The notes below the pieces were generated by a model that did no database searches, was not told the DNA's origin, and was given only the letters and a program-made list of their open reading frames with translations. Position numbers and translations under genes: made by a program. Shown here in pieces: positions 1 to 7,470 of a DNA stretch of 64,000 nt. Source of the stretch: JAGZHZ01 sp963929865 (GTDB taxonomy: Bacteria > Bacillota > Clostridia > Lachnospirales > Lachnospiraceae); contig CAWVKK010000047.1 in the NCBI GenBank assembly GCA_963929865.1, forward strand, positions 1 to 64,000, written 5' to 3'. Positions within the stretch are counted from its first letter, which is position 1; each line of letters starts with the position of its first letter.

Positions 1-1
1 T

Positions 2-400
2 CTTTTGGATGATGAAGTCGGTGATATCCTGAAAGTAAGCGAAGGCAGATGGCAGATCGAGGAATGCTTCCGGATCATGAAAACAGACTTTTCTGCAAGA
101 CCGGTTTATTTACAGGATGAGAACCGAATCAAGGCGCATTTCCTGATCTGTTTCCTCGCATTAACCGTCTACCGTTACCTTGAGAAAAAACTAGATTTGA
201 AATATACCTGTGAAGAATTGCTGGATACTCTGAAGGCAATGAATTTCGCCGGGATACAGGAACAGGGATTCCTACCCCTGTATCAGAGGGAAAAGATTAC
301 AGATGATCTTCATGAAGCCTGTGGGTTCCGGACAGACTATCAGTTCATAACGAAAAGGAAAATGAGAACGATCCAGAAAAAAAGTAAGGGGAAGGAATAA
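2..400 (+). CDS. IS1634-like DDE transposase, C-terminal fragment
   Basis: The open frame runs in from position 2, so the true start lies upstream. The visible 132 residues hold the end of a DDE transposase of the IS4/IS1634 type. The segment GRWQIEECFRIMK carries the conserved glutamate of the Y-(2)R-(3)E-(6)K-like signature near residues 14-26, followed by the helix FLICFLALTVYRYLEKKL typical of the family C-terminus. It would cut and rejoin DNA at the ends of its element. Whether the full gene is intact cannot be judged here. Family assignment is from motif recognition; another IS4-group family is possible. Confidence 0.75.
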   Translation, partial: LLDDEVGDILKVSEGRWQIEECFRIMKTDFSARPVYLQDENRIKAHFLICFLALTVYRYLEKKLDLKYTCEELLDTLKAMNFAGIQEQGFLPLYQREKITDDLHEACGFRTDYQFITKRKMRTIQKKSKGKE

Positions 401-421
401 ATTACCATAGTTCAAAACAAC

Positions 422-472
422 AGCAAAAATCGCTGTAGCCCAGTAAATACAAGGGCTACAGCGATTTTTGCT
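422..472. terminator. Perfect 20-bp inverted repeat at the IS end
   Basis: Arms at 422-441 and 453-472 are perfectly complementary over 20 bp with an 11-nt loop. The left arm carries an A run and the right arm a T run, so it would fold as a bidirectional terminator. It starts 22 bases after the transposase stop and probably insulates the element from its neighbours. Confidence 0.7.
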
Positions 473-546
473 TTCATGAACTGTCAAAGACGGGATTATA
501 CCACTCTTATCTCCAAATAGCAATTTCTCTTTTTACATGTTTTGAT

Positions 547-792
547 CTATCTGGGCGGATCTTCCTTTTCAAACTCTACAATCACATAATATCCTCTCGG
601 CGTCTCCTTGATTTCTCTCACCACTCCTTGCGTACTTTTAAGACGCTCGCGCATAGAATAGTTTGCCGACATCCCCACAGCCGGCAGGATCGTATAATAG
701 TAGCTTGCGGGAAGCTGGCTTTCCATAATCTTAACCTTTTGCCCTGCCTGTACAAGGTTGGGGCGTTCCATCTTAAATTCCATAATTCTCAT
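547..792 (-). CDS. Small conserved protein of unknown function (81 aa)
   Basis: I do not recognise a family. The start was placed at the ATG at 792 because GGGGAG lies 7 bases upstream; an upstream in-frame ATG (816) has no good site and would overlap the preceding gene. The protein begins MRIMEFKMERPNLV and is rich in beta-prone residues, with a C-terminal segment GYYVIVEFEKEDPP resembling a small beta-barrel (SH3/KOW-like) fold; this is inference. It lies 16 bases downstream of the phosphopantetheinyl transferase/YbaK gene and is probably translated from the same message. Confidence 0.6.
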   Translation of the reverse strand: MRIMEFKMERPNLVQAGQKVKIMESQLPASYYYTILPAVGMSANYSMRERLKSTQGVVREIKETPRGYYVIVEFEKEDPPR

Positions 793-808
793 TTTTTTCT
801 CCCCTTTT

Positions 809-1987
809 CTATTCACGTACCAGATCCGCGTACGTCCCTTCCACCAGTTTTCTTAAATCTTCGGGGTGAATCACAATCTGCTCTCCTCTTTTTCCGGCGC
901 TGACGGCAATCTCGTCAAACAGCTGCGCCGTCTCGTCGAAATACGTCGGAAATTTTTTCTTCATTCCGACCGGCGAACACCCGCCTCTGATATAGCCTGT
1001 CACCGGCAGCAGATCCTTCATCGGAATCATCTCCGCCTTTTTGTCTCCCGCCGCTTTCGCCACTTTTTTCAGATCCAGTTCCCTGTCTACCGGTATGCAG
1101 CAGACAAAATAGCCTGTCCGCTCTCCTTTTAGCACTAGCGTCTTAAATACCTGTCCGCACTCCATCCCGATCATCTGTGCCGCGTGAACTCCGGACAGGT
1201 CTTCTTCGTCCACCTCGTATTCCTTTGTGCGGAACGGAACCTTTGCGCTCTCGACTATGCGCATCGCATTTGTCTTTACCGATGTATCATTCTTCTTTTT
1301 TCCCATTTTTTCCTCTTTTCTCCCTTTTCTTTCATTCTGTCTTTGCAGCTCTTCAAAGGTCACGGAGCAGACCGTCTCGCGCTCCTCCCCGGTGCAGACT
1401 GCCAGTATAAGGTCTTCTCTTTTATATAGATACACTGTCTCGCCTTCTACAGCGTATTGTCCTTCTTTTTCTTCTTCTGTGCACAGGAGGCGCAGATCCC
1501 GTGTGATGCCGGTTCCCTTTTTTTTCAGATACGCTTCCTTTGCCGCCCATATTTTCGTCAGCGTCCACTCTTTTTCCTCTATTGTCGGACACAAATCTAC
1601 TCTTTCTTCTTCCTGCTCCGCGCAGATTCGCGCTTTGATTTTTTCCTGAAACGCAATCCGCTTCTGAAGATCGATCCCGTTTTCCCTGCGCCCCACAATA
1701 CATACCGCATTTTCATCGCTGTGGCTGATATTGAAAAAGATGTCCGGCGGCGCCGCAAGAAATAATTTTCCGTACTTTCCGCTCATGACGGAAAGGCTTT
1801 CCCGGCTGAGCCCGTATTGCGCGGACAGCGCATGACACAGCAGACTGTATCCCACGATCCGTTCTGCTTTTCTTTTTCGATGTCTGATCTGCTCTGCCCT
1901 CTCTCTTAAGCTTTTGGGAAGGCTGTTCTCTAAAAGAAACAGCTGATGGTCAGTCAGCTGTTCGATGTTTTCATATAGATAAACCAT
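809..1987 (-). CDS. 4'-phosphopantetheinyl transferase (Sfp-like) fused to a YbaK/EbsC aminoacyl-tRNA deacylase
   Basis: One 392-residue frame joins two enzymes. Residues 1 to about 200 look like an Sfp-type transferase, which moves phosphopantetheine from CoA to carrier proteins: NISHSD (substrate loop), GIDLQ (metal site; the family usually has D-x-E, here Q replaces E) and WAAKEAYLKKKGTGI. Residues 228-392 form a YbaK/EbsC domain, which hydrolyses mischarged Cys-tRNA(Pro): HAAQMIGMECGQVFKTLVL and RGGCSPVGMKKKFP. The joint region is a charged KGRKEEKMGKKK linker containing a strong internal ribosome site, so YbaK may also be made alone. A separate YbaK paralogue lies at 26155-26625. A true fusion versus two overlapping in-frame products cannot be settled from sequence. 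Confidence 0.8.
   Translation of the reverse strand: MVYLYENIEQLTDHQLFLLENSLPKSLRERAEQIRHRKRKAERIVGYSLLCHALSAQYGLSRESLSVMSGKYGKLFLAAPPDIFFNISHSDENAVCIVGRRENGIDLQKRIAFQEKIKARICAEQEEERVDLCPTIEEKEWTLTKIWAAKEAYLKKKGTGITRDLRLLCTEEEKEGQYAVEGETVYLYKREDLILAVCTGEERETVCSVTFEELQRQNERKGRKEEKMGKKKNDTSVKTNAMRIVESAKVPFRTKEYEVDEEDLSGVHAAQMIGMECGQVFKTLVLKGERTGYFVCCIPVDRELDLKKVAKAAGDKKAEMIPMKDLLPVTGYIRGGCSPVGMKKKFPTYFDETAQLFDEIAVSAGKRGEQIVIHPEDLRKLVEGTYADLVRE
1304..1315 (-). promoter_or_regulatory. Internal ribosome binding site and ATG for a stand-alone YbaK domain
   Basis: On the minus strand GAGG (1312-1315) sits 5 bases before an ATG at 1306, in frame with the fusion and exactly at the start of the YbaK domain (residue 228, MGKKKND). 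This is as good as the start sites of neighbouring single genes. Confidence 0.6.
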
Positions 1988-2022
1988 TTTTGTTCCTCTG
2001 TCTGCATGATATCGTGTCTATT

Positions 2023-2640
2023 TTAGAACTTTTGTCTCAATTTTTCAAGCGCATTTTTTTCAATTCTGGAGACATATGACCGCGAAATCCCCAGCCGGCC
2101 TGCGATCTCTCTCTGTGTCATCTCTTCCTTTCCGCAGACTCCGTAGCGCAGCTGGATGACTTTTTTTTCTCTCTCATCCAGCGTTTCTTCCAGCAGTCGG
2201 TACAGTTTTTTTACATTGCTTTGCAGCTCCATTTCTTCTACAATATCTATATTTTCTCCTTCAATGACGTCGAAGAGATTGATTTCGTTTCCTTCTTTAT
2301 CCGTGCCGATGGGATCGTACAAAGAGACTTCCTTTGCCGTCTTTTTTCTCATCCGGAACATCATCAGAAGTTCGTTTTCGATGCATCTTGCCGCATACGT
2401 GGCCAGACGATTGTTTTTCGCAGCGTCAAACGTGGAGACTGCCTTGATCAGACCAATCGTCCCGATGGAGATCAGATCGTCGCTCTCTTCCTCCGCTCCC
2501 TGATATTTTTTGGCCACATGGGCAACCAGTCTTAGATTGCGCTCAATCAAAATCCTTTTTGCCTCCATATCGCCTTCTTGATATTTTTTCAGATATTGTC
2601 TCTCTTCCTGAGCTGTAAGCGGCTTTGGAAATGTTTTCAA
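2023..2640 (-). CDS. sigK: Sporulation sigma factor SigK
   Basis: 205 residues with sigma-70 regions 2 and 4. Region 2 holds ERNLRLVAHVAKKY, DLISIGTIGLIKAV and TYAARCIENE; region 4 holds REKKVIQLRYG and TQREIAGRLGISRSYVSRIEK (helix-turn-helix). The DPIGTDKEGNEI stretch is characteristic of SigK/SigE. SigK directs late mother-cell transcription in sporulation. The start is a TTG with AGAGGAGC four bases upstream. Compared with B. subtilis pro-SigK the protein starts directly at the mature region (FPKPL), with no membrane pro-sequence, and the gene is uninterrupted (no skin element). SigE is less likely because no spoIIGA is adjacent and there is no pro-peptide. Confidence 0.85.
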   Translation of the reverse strand: MKTFPKPLTAQEERQYLKKYQEGDMEAKRILIERNLRLVAHVAKKYQGAEEESDDLISIGTIGLIKAVSTFDAAKNNRLATYAARCIENELLMMFRMRKKTAKEVSLYDPIGTDKEGNEINLFDVIEGENIDIVEEMELQSNVKKLYRLLEETLDEREKKVIQLRYGVCGKEEMTQREIAGRLGISRSYVSRIEKNALEKLRQKF

Positions 2641-2666
2641 AAAAGCTCCTCTAAGCGGTTTTATTC

Positions 2667-2694
2667 TATTTTATGTTTTTCTCTGATAAAAAGT
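2667..2694 (-). promoter_or_regulatory. Candidate SigK/SigE-type promoter of sigK
   Basis: On the minus strand AC (2693-2694), a 17-base spacer, then CATAAAATA (2667-2675) fits the known SigK pattern AC-N16/17-CATAnnnTA. The same -10 is also close to the SigE pattern CATACAAT. It lies about 27 bases before the TTG start. Confidence 0.5.
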
Positions 2695-2723
2695 GCCTTT
2701 CCCATTCCATTTTCTTTCGCTTA

Positions 2724-2752
2724 TTGACAGTCTATGTTCAAAACTTTATAAT
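2724..2752 (+). promoter_or_regulatory. SigA promoter of the 5'-nucleotidase gene
   Basis: TTGACA (2724-2729), 17-base spacer, TATAAT (2747-2752): both boxes are perfect consensus. The start codon follows 39 bases after the -10 box. Confidence 0.85.
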
Positions 2753-2790
2753 GAAAAAAACGGCTAATGCCAAAAAGGAGGATTTTACTT

Positions 2791-4527
2791 ATGAAGAAGT
2801 GTAAACAGCAGCTTTCATCCCGTTGCCTTGCTTCTCTTGTCGCATTAAACATGGCTTTTTCTCTTTCTCTGCCTTCCTTTGCAGAGGAGCTTGCGGAAAA
2901 TGCTGCCGATGATATCATCATTTTATATACCAATGATGTTCACTGCGGCGTCGACGACAATATCGGATATGCCGGTCTTGCTCTGTATGAAAAAGAAATG
3001 CTCGAGGAGACGCCTTATGTCACGCTGGTGGACGCCGGGGACGCCATCCAAGGAGCGCCTATCGGAACGCTTTCCAGCGGAAGCTATCTGATTGATATTA
3101 TGAACGAGGTGGGATATGATTTCGCCGTGCCGGGCAATCACGAGTTTGATTACGGTATGGACCGTTTTCTGGAACTCGCGGAAGATCTCGACTGCGGCTA
3201 TACTTCCTGCAATTTTATGGATCTTTCGACCGATCAGACTGTGTTGGACCCGTACCAGATTTTCGAATACGGCAGCACCCGCGTTGCCTTTATCGGCGTA
3301 TGCACCCCGGAAAGCTATTCCAAATCGACTCCTGCTTATTTCCAGGATGAAGATGGAAACTATCTGTATGGATTCTGCGAGGATGAGACAGGGGAAGCTC
3401 TGTACGCCCAGATTCAGGATACGGTAGACGACGCGCTTGCAGAAGGCGCTGACTATGTCATTTTGGTGGGACATCTCGGAAACGAGGGCGTCACCGAGAG
3501 ATGGTCTTCCGAGGAGGTCATCGCAAACACCTCCAATATCGATGTTGTGATTGACGGTCATTCCCACGAAACGTATAACCAGATTCTTGAAAATAAAGAC
3601 GGCAGCCAGGTAATCCTGACACAGACCGGGACAAAGCTTTCCAATATCGGAAAATTGACCATTGAGCCGGACGGAACGATCACCGCAGAAATGGTGACGG
3701 AGGTCCCGGCGCCTGCCTCCACCGCTTCCGCCGCCGATGCCACGGCAGCTGAGGCTTCCCCTGCTTCCGCCTCTGGCGAAGAGGAACCGGAAAAATATGT
3801 GGATCCCCAGACTGATCAGTTTATCAAAAATATCCAGTCCCAGTATGCTCAGATGCTGGAAGAAGTTGTTGGCGAGACAACCGTTCTTCTGACAGTGAAC
3901 AATCCGGAAACCGGAGAGCGCGCCGTCCGAAGCGCAGAGACAAACCTCGGCGATTTCTGTGCCGACGCTCTCCTTGACCAGACAGGCGCCGATGTCGCTT
4001 TCATGAACGGCGGAGGAATCCGCGCCGATATCGCGGTCGGCGACATTACATACAATGATCTCTTGAGCGTATTCCCTTACAGCAATACGATCTGCGTCGC
4101 AGAAGTGACGGGAAGTCAGATCCGGGATGCTCTTGAGATGGGTGCGAGAAATTATCCGGAAGAAAACGGCGGATTCCTTCAGACGGCCGGTCTTTCCTAC
4201 ATCATCCGCTCTTCCATCCCCAGCAGCGTACAGATGGACGAAAAAGGCAATTTCCTTGGAGTGGACGGAGAATACCGCGTTACCGACATTAAAGTCAACG
4301 GAGAAGATCTCGATCTGGAACAGGTTTATACGCTTGCCTCCCACAGCTATATGCTCAAATCTTATGGAGACGGCATGACTATGTTCCAGGGCTGCACAAT
4401 TATCCAGGATGATATTGCAGTCGATGTCGACGTTCTCTCCAACTATCTGACAGAGGCTTTGGACGGCGTCGTAGGCGATTCCTATTCCAATCCTCTAGGA
4501 GACGGACGCATCACGATCCAGTCATGA
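2791..4527 (+). CDS. Secreted 5'-nucleotidase / 2',3'-cyclic phosphodiesterase family metallophosphatase
   Basis: 578 residues; the ATG at 2791 was chosen because AAAGGAGG lies 9 bases upstream and a signal peptide begins there (MKKCKQQL, hydrophobic core, cleavage near SFA-EE, about residue 32). The N-terminal metallophosphatase domain shows YTNDVHCG, VDAGDAIQG, GNHEFDYG and DGHSHE, the two-metal site ligands. The C-terminal 5'-nucleotidase domain shows NLGDFCADAL and FMNGGGIRADI. Between them lies an Ala/Ser-rich linker (about residues 312-335). It probably removes phosphate from nucleotides outside the cell. No LPXTG motif or C-terminal membrane segment is visible, so it should be released. 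It is a single gene with its own promoter and a terminator after it. Confidence 0.9.
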   Translation: MKKCKQQLSSRCLASLVALNMAFSLSLPSFAEELAENAADDIIILYTNDVHCGVDDNIGYAGLALYEKEMLEETPYVTLVDAGDAIQGAPIGTLSSGSYLIDIMNEVGYDFAVPGNHEFDYGMDRFLELAEDLDCGYTSCNFMDLSTDQTVLDPYQIFEYGSTRVAFIGVCTPESYSKSTPAYFQDEDGNYLYGFCEDETGEALYAQIQDTVDDALAEGADYVILVGHLGNEGVTERWSSEEVIANTSNIDVVIDGHSHETYNQILENKDGSQVILTQTGTKLSNIGKLTIEPDGTITAEMVTEVPAPASTASAADATAAEASPASASGEEEPEKYVDPQTDQFIKNIQSQYAQMLEEVVGETTVLLTVNNPETGERAVRSAETNLGDFCADALLDQTGADVAFMNGGGIRADIAVGDITYNDLLSVFPYSNTICVAEVTGSQIRDALEMGARNYPEENGGFLQTAGLSYIIRSSIPSSVQMDEKGNFLGVDGEYRVTDIKVNGEDLDLEQVYTLASHSYMLKSYGDGMTMFQGCTIIQDDIAVDVDVLSNYLTEALDGVVGDSYSNPLGDGRITIQS

Positions 4528-4550
4528 CAGACCGCCATCCTCTCTGATTG

Positions 4551-4608
4551 AAAAAAAGCATACTGCCGGATTGCCGAAAAAGGAAATCCTGCGGTATGCC
4601 TTTTTTAT
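4551..4608. terminator. Bidirectional terminator between the 5'-nucleotidase and trhP
   Basis: Hairpin with arms GCATACTGC and GCGGTATGC (4558-4566 and 4591-4599, one mismatch), flanked by an A run on the left and a T run on the right, serving the two converging genes. Confidence 0.8.
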
Positions 4609-4617
4609 TTCAAAATT

Positions 4618-5844
4618 CTATTCTCTCTCCTGTCTTCTTAAGATATCATACGTGTTTAGTTTTATCCCAACGTCAATATACAGAATCTGCTTGGGATGCG
4701 GCGCGCTTTCCTGAGGATTTCCCTCCTCATCGAAGATCGCGCGCACGGTAACGTTCTGGTCGGTTCCGTCCGGTCTCATCACTTCAATGGTTTCTCCGAC
4801 GCAGAATTTATTTCGCTGTTCAATCCGGAAAAGCCCGTTTTTTTCTTCTCCCACGATTCCAAGATACGTATACTCTTTGATGTACGTATTATTGTCGTAG
4901 ATCTGCGCTTCTTCGCCCGGCTTTCCATAAAAAAATCCGGTTGTAAACTGCCGGTATGTGCAGTTTGAAATCTGGCTGCGGTACCATTCCATATTTTTTT
5001 CATACCGTTTTCTGTCCGCGATGCAGTCGTCAATCGCCCTGCGGTACGTTCTCGCCACTGTGGCCACATACAGAGCGGTTTTCATTCTTCCTTCCACCTT
5101 AAAACTGTCAATGCCGGCGTCCAGCAGATCCGGAATATGCTCGATCATGCACAGATCCTTTGAGTTGAAGATATACGTCCCGCGTTCGTTCTCATATACC
5201 GGCATGTATTCTCCCGGTCTCGTCTCCTCCACCACCGCGTATTTCCAGCGGCATGGATGCGTGCAGGCTCCCTGGTTGGCGTCCCTCCCGGTAAAATAAT
5301 TGCTTAAAAGGCACCTGCCGGAATAGGAAATGCACATTGCGCCGTGGATAAAAGTTTCGATTTCCATCTCCTGCGGAATGTGCCTGCGGATCTCTTTTAT
5401 CTCCTGCAGTGACAGCTCCCTCGCCGAGACGACGCGTTTGGCTCCCAGTTCCCACCAAAACCGGTATGTCCCATAGTTCGTATTGTTTGCCTGCGTGCTG
5501 ATATGGCGTTCGATCTCAGGGCAGATTTCCTTTGCTTTCTGAAAGACCCCGGGATCCGCAATAATCAGCGCGTCCGGACCAATCTTTCTAAGCTCGCGAA
5601 AATAAGCCTCGACTCCCTCCAGATCTGTATTGTGCGCCAGAATATTTGCCGTGACATACACCTTAACTCCGTGGGCATGGGCAAAGGCAATCCCTTCTCT
5701 CATATCGTCCATAGAAAAATTTTTTGCCTTTGCGCGCAGACCAAAAGCTTCTCCTCCGATATAGACGGCGTCGGCTCCGAATATGACGGCTGTCTTCAAA
5801 ACCTCAAGGCTGCTTGCCGGTATCAGTAACTCTGGTTTTTTCAT
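4618..5844 (-). CDS. trhP: tRNA uridine-34 5-hydroxylation protein, U32 peptidase family
   Basis: 408 residues of the U32 family. Members of the TrhP branch hydroxylate U34 of tRNA (ho5U), the first step towards mo5U/cmo5U. The motif segment GAMCISYSGRCLLSNYF followed by GACTHPCRW supplies four cysteines (171, 178, 194, 198) expected to hold an iron-sulfur cluster. The start has AGGAGG 5 bases upstream and overlaps trmR by 41 bases, so translation is coupled. The neighbour trmR encodes the methyltransferase that acts on the TrhP product, the same arrangement as yrrM-yrrN/O in B. subtilis (known synteny). Confidence 0.85.
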   Translation of the reverse strand: MKKPELLIPASSLEVLKTAVIFGADAVYIGGEAFGLRAKAKNFSMDDMREGIAFAHAHGVKVYVTANILAHNTDLEGVEAYFRELRKIGPDALIIADPGVFQKAKEICPEIERHISTQANNTNYGTYRFWWELGAKRVVSARELSLQEIKEIRRHIPQEMEIETFIHGAMCISYSGRCLLSNYFTGRDANQGACTHPCRWKYAVVEETRPGEYMPVYENERGTYIFNSKDLCMIEHIPDLLDAGIDSFKVEGRMKTALYVATVARTYRRAIDDCIADRKRYEKNMEWYRSQISNCTYRQFTTGFFYGKPGEEAQIYDNNTYIKEYTYLGIVGEEKNGLFRIEQRNKFCVGETIEVMRPDGTDQNVTVRAIFDEEGNPQESAPHPKQILYIDVGIKLNTYDILRRQERE

Positions 5845-6499
5845 AGTCTCCTCCTATTTCCCGTTTTATGCTGACAGCTGCTCCGTCCCCGATTGGAATG
5901 ATGGAGGTAAGCAGCTCCTCCTTGTGTTTTAACTCATACAGATATTCCCGCATTCTCTTGTAAATTGTACGGTTTCTGCGCTCCACTGCAAAGTGGGATT
6001 CAATAATGTCCCCATCTTGGAGCACATTGTCGGATACCAGAACTCCTCCCGGCTTTAACAGTCTCATCACTTCCGGGAGAAAGTGGATGTACTGTCCTTT
6101 CGCGGCGTCCATGAAGATAAAATCGTATGGCTGCGAAAGCATTTTCAAAATCTCCGCCGCATCGCCTTCCAGCAGCGTGATCTGCCGCTCTTTTCCCGCC
6201 CTCCTGAAATTTTCCTTTGCCGTTGGAATCCGTTTTTCATATTTTTCAATCGTCGTGACGCTGCACTCCTTCGGTCCATATTCGCACAGCAAAATGGCGG
6301 AAAATCCCACGGCGGTTCCCACCTCCAGAATCCTTTCAGGCTGCTTCATAAAAAGAAGGACTTTTAAAAAGCTCTGCATCTCCCGTCGGATGATCGGAAC
6401 CTGCGCGGCGATCGCTTCCTTTTCAATCTGATCTAAAATAGGCGTATTGCCGCGGTCCAGCGAATTAATATATGTAATCATTCTCTCATCTACTATCAT
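5804..6499 (-). CDS. trmR: tRNA 5-hydroxyuridine O-methyltransferase (class I SAM)
   Basis: 231 residues. The SAM-binding motif ILEVGTAVGFSAIL (about residues 58-71), acidic motif TTIEKYEKR and FIFMDAAKGQY identify the catechol-O-methyltransferase-like family. TrmR methylates ho5U34 to mo5U34 in tRNA. Position directly before trhP supports the assignment. The ATG has AAGGA about 8 bases upstream. A generic O-methyltransferase is the alternative from sequence alone. Confidence 0.82.
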   Translation of the reverse strand: MIVDERMITYINSLDRGNTPILDQIEKEAIAAQVPIIRREMQSFLKVLLFMKQPERILEVGTAVGFSAILLCEYGPKECSVTTIEKYEKRIPTAKENFRRAGKERQITLLEGDAAEILKMLSQPYDFIFMDAAKGQYIHFLPEVMRLLKPGGVLVSDNVLQDGDIIESHFAVERRNRTIYKRMREYLYELKHKEELLTSIIPIGDGAAVSIKREIGGDYEKTRVTDTGKQP

Positions 6500-6503
6500 A
6501 TCT

Positions 6504-6881
6504 CTATTCCTTTGTCTCAGAAGGTGTTCTGGTTAACGTCTGGATAATCTCATCCGGCGTCTGGGCGCTGTTGACCACATACGTCCCGGGCTGGATGACT
6601 CCCCGGTATTCTGAAAGACGCTCCTGCACGCAGAAGACAATCGCATCCTCAATAATTCCTTTTTCCTCCAAAATCTGTGCGATTTCAGAGACAGTCTCGC
6701 CCTCCCGGACCGTGACGGCCGCTTCTTTTCCGGGCGGATCGGAAAATGCCTGTTTGGCGAATACACCGTACCCAAACTGATACGCTTTTCTGCCTCCGAC
6801 CGCCAGCAAAACTGCCACCGCCACAGTAAGCACGATCTTTGCCGCAGCCGCGGCGGCTGTCCATGTTGTTTCTCCTTTCAT
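6504..6881 (-). CDS. Short MltG/YceG-like membrane protein without catalytic domain
   Basis: 125 residues: one membrane helix (about residues 14-31), then a segment TVREGETVSEIAQILEEKGI and QPGTYVVNSAQTPDEII that matches the LysM-like N-terminal part of MltG, the endolytic transglycosylase that cuts nascent glycan strands. Full MltG proteins have about 350 residues and a catalytic glutamate in a second domain; here the frame stops before it. No downstream remnant is visible (trmR starts 4 bases later), so this looks like a settled short form. Its place matches that of mltG (yrrL) in B. subtilis. Confidence 0.7.
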   Translation of the reverse strand: MKGETTWTAAAAAAKIVLTVAVAVLLAVGGRKAYQFGYGVFAKQAFSDPPGKEAAVTVREGETVSEIAQILEEKGIIEDAIVFCVQERLSEYRGVIQPGTYVVNSAQTPDEIIQTLTRTPSETKE

Positions 6882-6975
6882 ATATATATGTCTCTCCTAT
6901 CTTTTGTGCCATAGCTGCCGTATCTGTGCGGATTTTTTTCTCTCAGGGACCATGCGGGACTCTTCCCGCTGAAGT

Positions 6976-7006
6976 AAAAAAAGGCCTCGTCACTTTTCTG
7001 CGAGGC
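6976..7006 (-). terminator. Terminator downstream of rnj-ylbF
   Basis: On the minus strand the stem GCCTCG/CGAGGC (7001-7006, 6984-6989) is followed by a run of seven T. It would stop transcripts from ylbF before the MltG-like gene. Confidence 0.75.
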
Positions 7007-7050
7007 GCACATGATTTTTTCCGTGATATCCTATCATACTGCTGCTGCCC

Positions 7051-7093
7051 TGCGCCGGATGCGCTCTCTTTTTTCAGAGGCTCATCCGGCGCA
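7051..7093 (-). repeat. Perfect 11-bp inverted repeat in the 3' region of ylbF
   Basis: TGCGCCGGATG (7051-7061) and CATCCGGCGCA (7083-7093) are perfectly complementary around a 21-nt loop that itself contains a short complementary pair. No T run follows, so it is more likely an RNA-stabilising or processing stem than a terminator. It lies 10 bases after the ylbF stop. Confidence 0.5.
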
Positions 7094-7103
7094 GGCTTTG
7101 TTT

Positions 7104-7460
7104 CTATAAATCAATTTCGTCAACGAAATCGTCGATATCCATGTCAATCGATACTGCCACTTTCTGAATAATTCTCTGGATGCTCCTGCAGATGTCCAGT
7201 TCGCATTCCAGATACGATTCGATCAGTTCATTTTCCCGAAATTCCTTATATTCTCTGTTGAACTTTTCTTCCTCTGAAAAAAGATCGTCCGGCGTTTCTC
7301 CGGCCTGCATCAGGTAATTTCTTTTCCGGAATTCATCCAGCTGCCGCTTCAATTCTGGATTTTGTGCGATCAATTCTCTTACTTCTTCATACCTTTGATA
7401 GCTGTCGCTTTCTTTGAGCGCGGCAATTAATTTTTCTGTATGATATTTCACGCTTTCCAT
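7104..7460 (-). CDS. ylbF: YlbF/YmcA family RNA-processing accessory protein
   Basis: 118 residues, almost all helical, with SDSYQRYEEVRELIAQNPEL near the N-terminus, the recognisable core of the YlbF family. In B. subtilis YlbF, YmcA and YaaT form a complex that steers RNase Y and affects sporulation and competence. Here the gene starts 10 bases after the RNase J stop with AGAGGA upstream, so it is co-expressed with a ribonuclease; that context supports a role in RNA turnover. The acidic C-terminus (DMDIDDFVDEIDL) is notable. Confidence 0.8.
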   Translation of the reverse strand: MESVKYHTEKLIAALKESDSYQRYEEVRELIAQNPELKRQLDEFRKRNYLMQAGETPDDLFSEEEKFNREYKEFRENELIESYLECELDICRSIQRIIQKVAVSIDMDIDDFVDEIDL

Positions 7461-7470
7461 TTCTTTTCCT

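Larger units (their letters stand above)
1..480 (+). mobile_element. Right end of an IS1634-like insertion sequence, cut by the window edge
   Basis: The transposase tail that enters from the left edge, followed by a long perfect hairpin and then unrelated minus-strand genes, marks this as the 3' end of an insertion sequence. The exact terminal inverted repeat cannot be fixed because the other end is outside the window. The element appears to end between the hairpin (422-472) and the small minus-strand gene at 547. Confidence 0.6.

Noticed and set aside
272..523. Minus-strand 83-codon frame over the IS end
   Set aside because: Runs through the perfect hairpin and the transposase tail; such frames arise from the inverted repeat and have no support.
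2923..4344. Long open frame antisense to the 5'-nucleotidase gene (473 codons)
   Set aside because: It has no ribosome site or family match, and exists because of codon bias in the real plus-strand gene.
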